Source: Muribaculaceae bacterium
GTDB lineage: Bacteria > Bacteroidota > Bacteroidia > Bacteroidales > Muribaculaceae
Length of the DNA: 64,000 nt
Assembly (NCBI GenBank): GCA_017557625.1
Contig: JAFYYG010000028.1
Location: 24,629-88,628, forward strand
Reading direction: 5' to 3'
Shown piece by piece: positions 61,305-64,000 of this stretch (positions within the stretch are counted from its first letter, which is position 1; each line of letters opens with the position of its first letter). A program made the translations under genes and the position numbers. The notes under the pieces are model-generated. The model was given only the letters and a program-made list of their open reading frames with translations. It ran no database searches and was not told the DNA's origin.

Positions 61305-62303
61305 ATGACTTATAGAATTGAGAAATTATTATCAAATGAACTAAAGGATTTTATGAAAGTAAAATACCAAAGTTCATTTGTTACAGATATATACCTAAAA
61401 AGCCGGTATCTAGACAATCAGGTCGCTTTGCAGTATTTTTGTGTATATGATACTCAAAATTCATTGCAAGATGTGCTTGTTTTTTATATAAAGAAAAAGG
61501 CAGTTGTTGTTGCTAACTGGCTTGTTGACATTAGTGATGAGTTGGCATCTTTCTTTCAAAAGAGCATTTTCTCTGAACATCCTGAGATAGATAGAATTGT
61601 TTGGGAAATGACTCAGAATGCCATAAATGTGAAGAACTCGTTCTCTTATGTCAATAATTATGATATGTGCATCATGTTGCCAGGAAGTGTGGATGAATAT
61701 AACAAGATGCTTAGTTCTAACTCACGCAAATTATATGTCAAGAAAACTCATCGTGTGGAGCGTGATATGGAGAAGATTGTTATTGATGAAACGGCAACAG
61801 CTGATAATTTATATATGATTGACCGTCTGGATGACTGGAAAAGGTCTCAATTGGCTAAACGAGGCGAGAAATCTAAGATGTCTGTTAGTCTGTTGAAAAA
61901 TGTGGCTTTAAAGTTCGGTTCTATCTCTTATATTATTGCTGATGGTGATGTGGCCTGTGTGTGCTTGTTCTATAAAATAGGAACACACATATATTATGAG
62001 CAAACAGCCTATGATGAGAAATATGCCTACTATAGCTTGGGTAGAGTTGCTGTGTATCAGTCAATACTTCATTTCATTCAACAGGGATTCACTCATTTTC
62101 ATTTCTTGTGGAAAGGCGCTGATTATAAGAAACATTATTGCGCTAAAGAGTTGCCATTGTATGAAACTGTTACATATAAACGCAAAGGATTTTCCTATTG
62201 TTATGACTACACTAAGCGTATGATGCGACTTAAAATAAGGCATGCAATGCACACAAAATATGGTCAATCACTTAGGAAATTTATCAGAAAACTGAAAAAA
62301 TGA
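61305..62303 (+). CDS. GNAT/FemAB-like acetyltransferase-fold protein
   Basis: A 332-residue protein of the Acetyltransf_6/BioF2-like group. DDWKRSQLAKRGEKSKMSV and YIIADGDVACVCLFYKIGTH, then SLGRVAVYQSILHFIQQGF and FLWKGADYKKHYC, match the C-terminal GNAT domain. The N-terminal half (to about residue 150) is a divergent second GNAT-like unit. FemAB relatives use aminoacyl-tRNA, while others use acyl-CoA. Its role in glycan modification is inferred from position. Confidence 0.75.
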   Translation: MTYRIEKLLSNELKDFMKVKYQSSFVTDIYLKSRYLDNQVALQYFCVYDTQNSLQDVLVFYIKKKAVVVANWLVDISDELASFFQKSIFSEHPEIDRIVWEMTQNAINVKNSFSYVNNYDMCIMLPGSVDEYNKMLSSNSRKLYVKKTHRVERDMEKIVIDETATADNLYMIDRLDDWKRSQLAKRGEKSKMSVSLLKNVALKFGSISYIIADGDVACVCLFYKIGTHIYYEQTAYDEKYAYYSLGRVAVYQSILHFIQQGFTHFHFLWKGADYKKHYCAKELPLYETVTYKRKGFSYCYDYTKRMMRLKIRHAMHTKYGQSLRKFIRKLKK

Positions 62304-62328
62304 GAAGGTGTTACCCGGGCCTCATTTT
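62297..62328. terminator. Compact bidirectional terminator overlapping two stop codons
   Basis: AAAATGAG (62297-62304) pairs with CTCATTTT (62321-62328); the loop contains a nested GGT/ACC. The TGA of the plus-strand gene and the TAA of the minus-strand gene both lie inside the hairpin. Confidence 0.75.
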
Positions 62329-63744
62329 ATGACCAATTTTTTTTGAAATAAAGTTTGTAATATCCCTTACAGGTATAGTTTTAAATAATACTATTAGACA
62401 TAAGGCAATAAAAGCTAAATCCCCCCACCAGGGGATTTCTTTTGTATTATATACTATAGCACCAGCTATCACTATCAGGAGGTGCAGGATAGATGTCTTG
62501 CTGATTTTTATTGTGAAATATCTCTTGGTGTCGAAATACCTGTATATTATTAGGAACGTGTAGGCGGTCATCGTGGATGCCAAAACCCCGTATATGCCAA
62601 AGAACCTGGTTAATGTTAAGTTTAGGCCTACATTGATGACGGCAGTGAAGAAAATTCCTTTTATGGCACGTTTTGTCTCTTTTGCACATTGGTAGCCTAA
62701 ATCAAAGTAGGTGGTCATGGTGAACAATAGAGTAGATATCCCAATCAAATAAAGATACTGTGAGCCGCTTTGATAACTATCAGGTAAAAAGCCATAAATA
62801 AGCCTTATCCCAAAAACATAGAAAATGAGCACGAATGACAATATAGTGACATAAGAGTTAAAGACTTTTGAGAAAAAGGTGTTTCGGTCTTTGCTATGAT
62901 ATTGCTGAATGGCATTCTCCTGCCATGTTTGATAAAAAATGATACCTAATAATTGCAGTATAGAGGCAAGCTTTGTTGCTACGGCATAGATTCCGGTCAT
63001 TCCTTCCCCAAGGTATCCAAAGACGAAATATCTATTCACTGTTGATGTCATCCACCAGCACACGGCAACTGGAATGAGGGGCAGACAATATCTTATCAGC
63101 TTCCTCTTGATTTCCCTGGTGTCGATGTTGCGGCGATAGTATTTCTTGAATATTCGTTCTTTGTATTCACTGTAGATGAGAGCTGGCACTCGCGATAAGG
63201 TGTTGGCTATAAAAATTCCTGTAATATCCCATTTCACTACAGCAACAAGAAAAACGCTGAGCAAAGCAGTGCACACGGTGCAAATAAGGTTGGCCTTGAC
63301 AAAGGTCTGGTTGTTACCTAACCCCCTAACAACGTGCAGTATCACATCGCACATCGCCATCAGCATGAGCATCACGGTAATCATCCATTGGTAACGGATA
63401 GGATGAATGGCGTAAAGCAACAATGAGATTGTCACAATCACAATCAGCGAGATCCACATTGTGTTCAGGCTGAAGGTTATCACCTCTTTCCTCTCGTCAT
63501 CATTAGTCGATATTATCAGGTGACGGAATGCGCCGTCACGGAGTTGAAGAGTGACAAGTGGCGATAGCAACATGCAGGTTTGAAAACAAATGTCGTAGTA
63601 GCCTAGATTTTCCTTCGCAATAAAAAAGGCATAAAAAATGATCATCAAAAATGATATGAGCTTCGAGCCCAATACGCCTATTGAGTACACCCCAAAATCC
63701 TTGATGAACTTTTTTTTGCGACTTTGTTGTTTAACTTCTGCCAT
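62311..63744 (-). CDS. Wzx-like polysaccharide flippase (MATE/MOP superfamily)
   Basis: A 477-residue protein with 14 predicted helices, starting MAEVKQQSRKKKFIKDFGVY. This start is chosen because the -7 element TAACTTTG (63766-63773) covers the more upstream Met. GVLGSKLISFLMIIFYAFFI and YEVATKL-like GIYAVATKLASILQ are typical of oligosaccharide flippases. It moves the lipid-linked repeat unit to the periplasmic face for the Wzy-like polymerases. It faces the rest of the locus on the opposite strand. Confidence 0.9.
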   Translation of the reverse strand: MAEVKQQSRKKKFIKDFGVYSIGVLGSKLISFLMIIFYAFFIAKENLGYYDICFQTCMLLSPLVTLQLRDGAFRHLIISTNDDERKEVITFSLNTMWISLIVIVTISLLLYAIHPIRYQWMITVMLMLMAMCDVILHVVRGLGNNQTFVKANLICTVCTALLSVFLVAVVKWDITGIFIANTLSRVPALIYSEYKERIFKKYYRRNIDTREIKRKLIRYCLPLIPVAVCWWMTSTVNRYFVFGYLGEGMTGIYAVATKLASILQLLGIIFYQTWQENAIQQYHSKDRNTFFSKVFNSYVTILSFVLIFYVFGIRLIYGFLPDSYQSGSQYLYLIGISTLLFTMTTYFDLGYQCAKETKRAIKGIFFTAVINVGLNLTLTRFFGIYGVLASTMTAYTFLIIYRYFDTKRYFTIKISKTSILHLLIVIAGAIVYNTKEIPWWGDLAFIALCLIVLFKTIPVRDITNFISKKIGHKMRPG

Positions 63745-63765
63745 TAGAGTTATTAGTTTAGGGTG

Positions 63766-63773
63766 CAAAGTTA
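63766..63773 (-). promoter_or_regulatory. -7 element of the flippase gene
   Basis: TAACTTTG on the minus strand, 21 nt before the chosen start; the -33 element is not clear. Confidence 0.6.
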
Positions 63774-63811
63774 CTTGTTTTTTGCCGATTTGAGAAAAAA
63801 AATGGGGATTA

Positions 63812-63844
63812 TTGCTTCTTATTGGGCAAGATTGTTTACTTTTG
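63812..63844 (+). promoter_or_regulatory. Promoter of the right-edge glycosyltransferase
   Basis: TTG at 63812-63814, 22 nt, TACTTTTG at 63837-63844. The predicted transcription start (about 63850) coincides with the first ATG. Confidence 0.55.
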
Positions 63845-63849
63845 CATAA

Positions 63850-64000
63850 ATGTTAGACGAAATGAAAGTGTCGGTGCTTGTGCCAGTGTATGGTGTTGAG
63901 AGGTATATAGAGCAGTGCGCTGAATCTCTCATGCAACAGACTTACAAGGATGTGGAATATATCTTTGTGAATGACTGCACGCCCGATGCCTCCATTGAGC
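63850..64000 (+). CDS. Family 2 glycosyltransferase, 5' part only
   Basis: About 50 codons are visible: MKVSVLVPVYGVERYIEQCA and YIFVNDCTPDASIE are the nucleotide-binding start of a GT-A glycosyltransferase. The first ATG is at 63850. The one at 63862 (MKVSV) is at least as likely, since the promoter places the transcript start at about 63850. The gene continues beyond the window. Confidence 0.85.
   Translation, partial: MLDEMKVSVLVPVYGVERYIEQCAESLMQQTYKDVEYIFVNDCTPDASIE

Overview
The window reads as chromosomal DNA of a Bacteroidales bacterium (Prevotella/Muribaculaceae-like gut lineage). Three things point there. Many promoters fit the Bacteroidetes pattern TTTG, then 19-22 nt, then TAnnTTTG, and Shine-Dalgarno sequences are weak. 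Lipoproteins carry SCG/SCS lipoboxes, and one exported enzyme ends in a type IX secretion-like tail. The families are typical of the phylum: a 662-residue NagB-PIG-L fusion, DUF4301, a SUI1-like factor, NhaC and an AddA-like helicase. No insertion sequence, integrase, prophage, CRISPR array or rRNA was seen.

Layout. 1-5745: a minus-strand efflux operon, TetR regulator, TolC-like porin, lipoprotein adaptor and RND pump (cut by the window edge). 5984-21004: housekeeping genes, namely DUF2461, NAD synthetase, exonuclease III, the NagB-like/PIG-L fusion, DNA polymerase III alpha, thioredoxin, an exported phosphodiesterase, a metal-binding chaperone with a copper-type P-ATPase that lacks its nucleotide-binding domain, and SurE. 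21457-29244: SUI1-like factor, AddA-like helicase-nuclease, an alkaline-phosphatase-fold membrane transferase that may be leaderless, a 2[4Fe-4S] ferredoxin, and YitT. 29506-31785: four tandem paralogous lipoproteins. 31857-31944: tRNA-Ser(GGA). 32081-45458: NhaC, RarA, an exported thioredoxin with a partner, DUF4301, a RelA/SpoT protein with a degenerate hydrolase half, two MFS paralogues (one with a large soluble insert), and groES-groEL.

45862-64000 is an exopolysaccharide/capsule locus. Export and length-control genes (OPX lipoprotein, Wzc-like kinase) come first, then UDP-ManNAc dehydrogenase, two EpsG/Wzy-like membrane proteins and glycosyltransferases. A tightly overlapped accessory block follows: AAC(3)-fold acyltransferase, two NodB-fold proteins, CapK-like ligase, alpha/alpha-toroid protein, WecG-like transferase and two GNAT-fold proteins. 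A Wzx-like flippase lies on the opposite strand, and a further glycosyltransferase runs off the right edge. The middle of this locus is visibly AT-richer than the housekeeping genes, which suggests horizontal assembly.

Intergenic DNA holds three copies of a roughly 70-85 bp dispersed element, a 280 bp fold-back element, and a pair of GGACGAG hairpin repeats in opposite orientation around the NagB-PIG-L gene. The best candidates for something undescribed are the N-domain-less P-ATPase, the insert-bearing MFS protein, the lipoprotein array and the polysaccharide-modification block.
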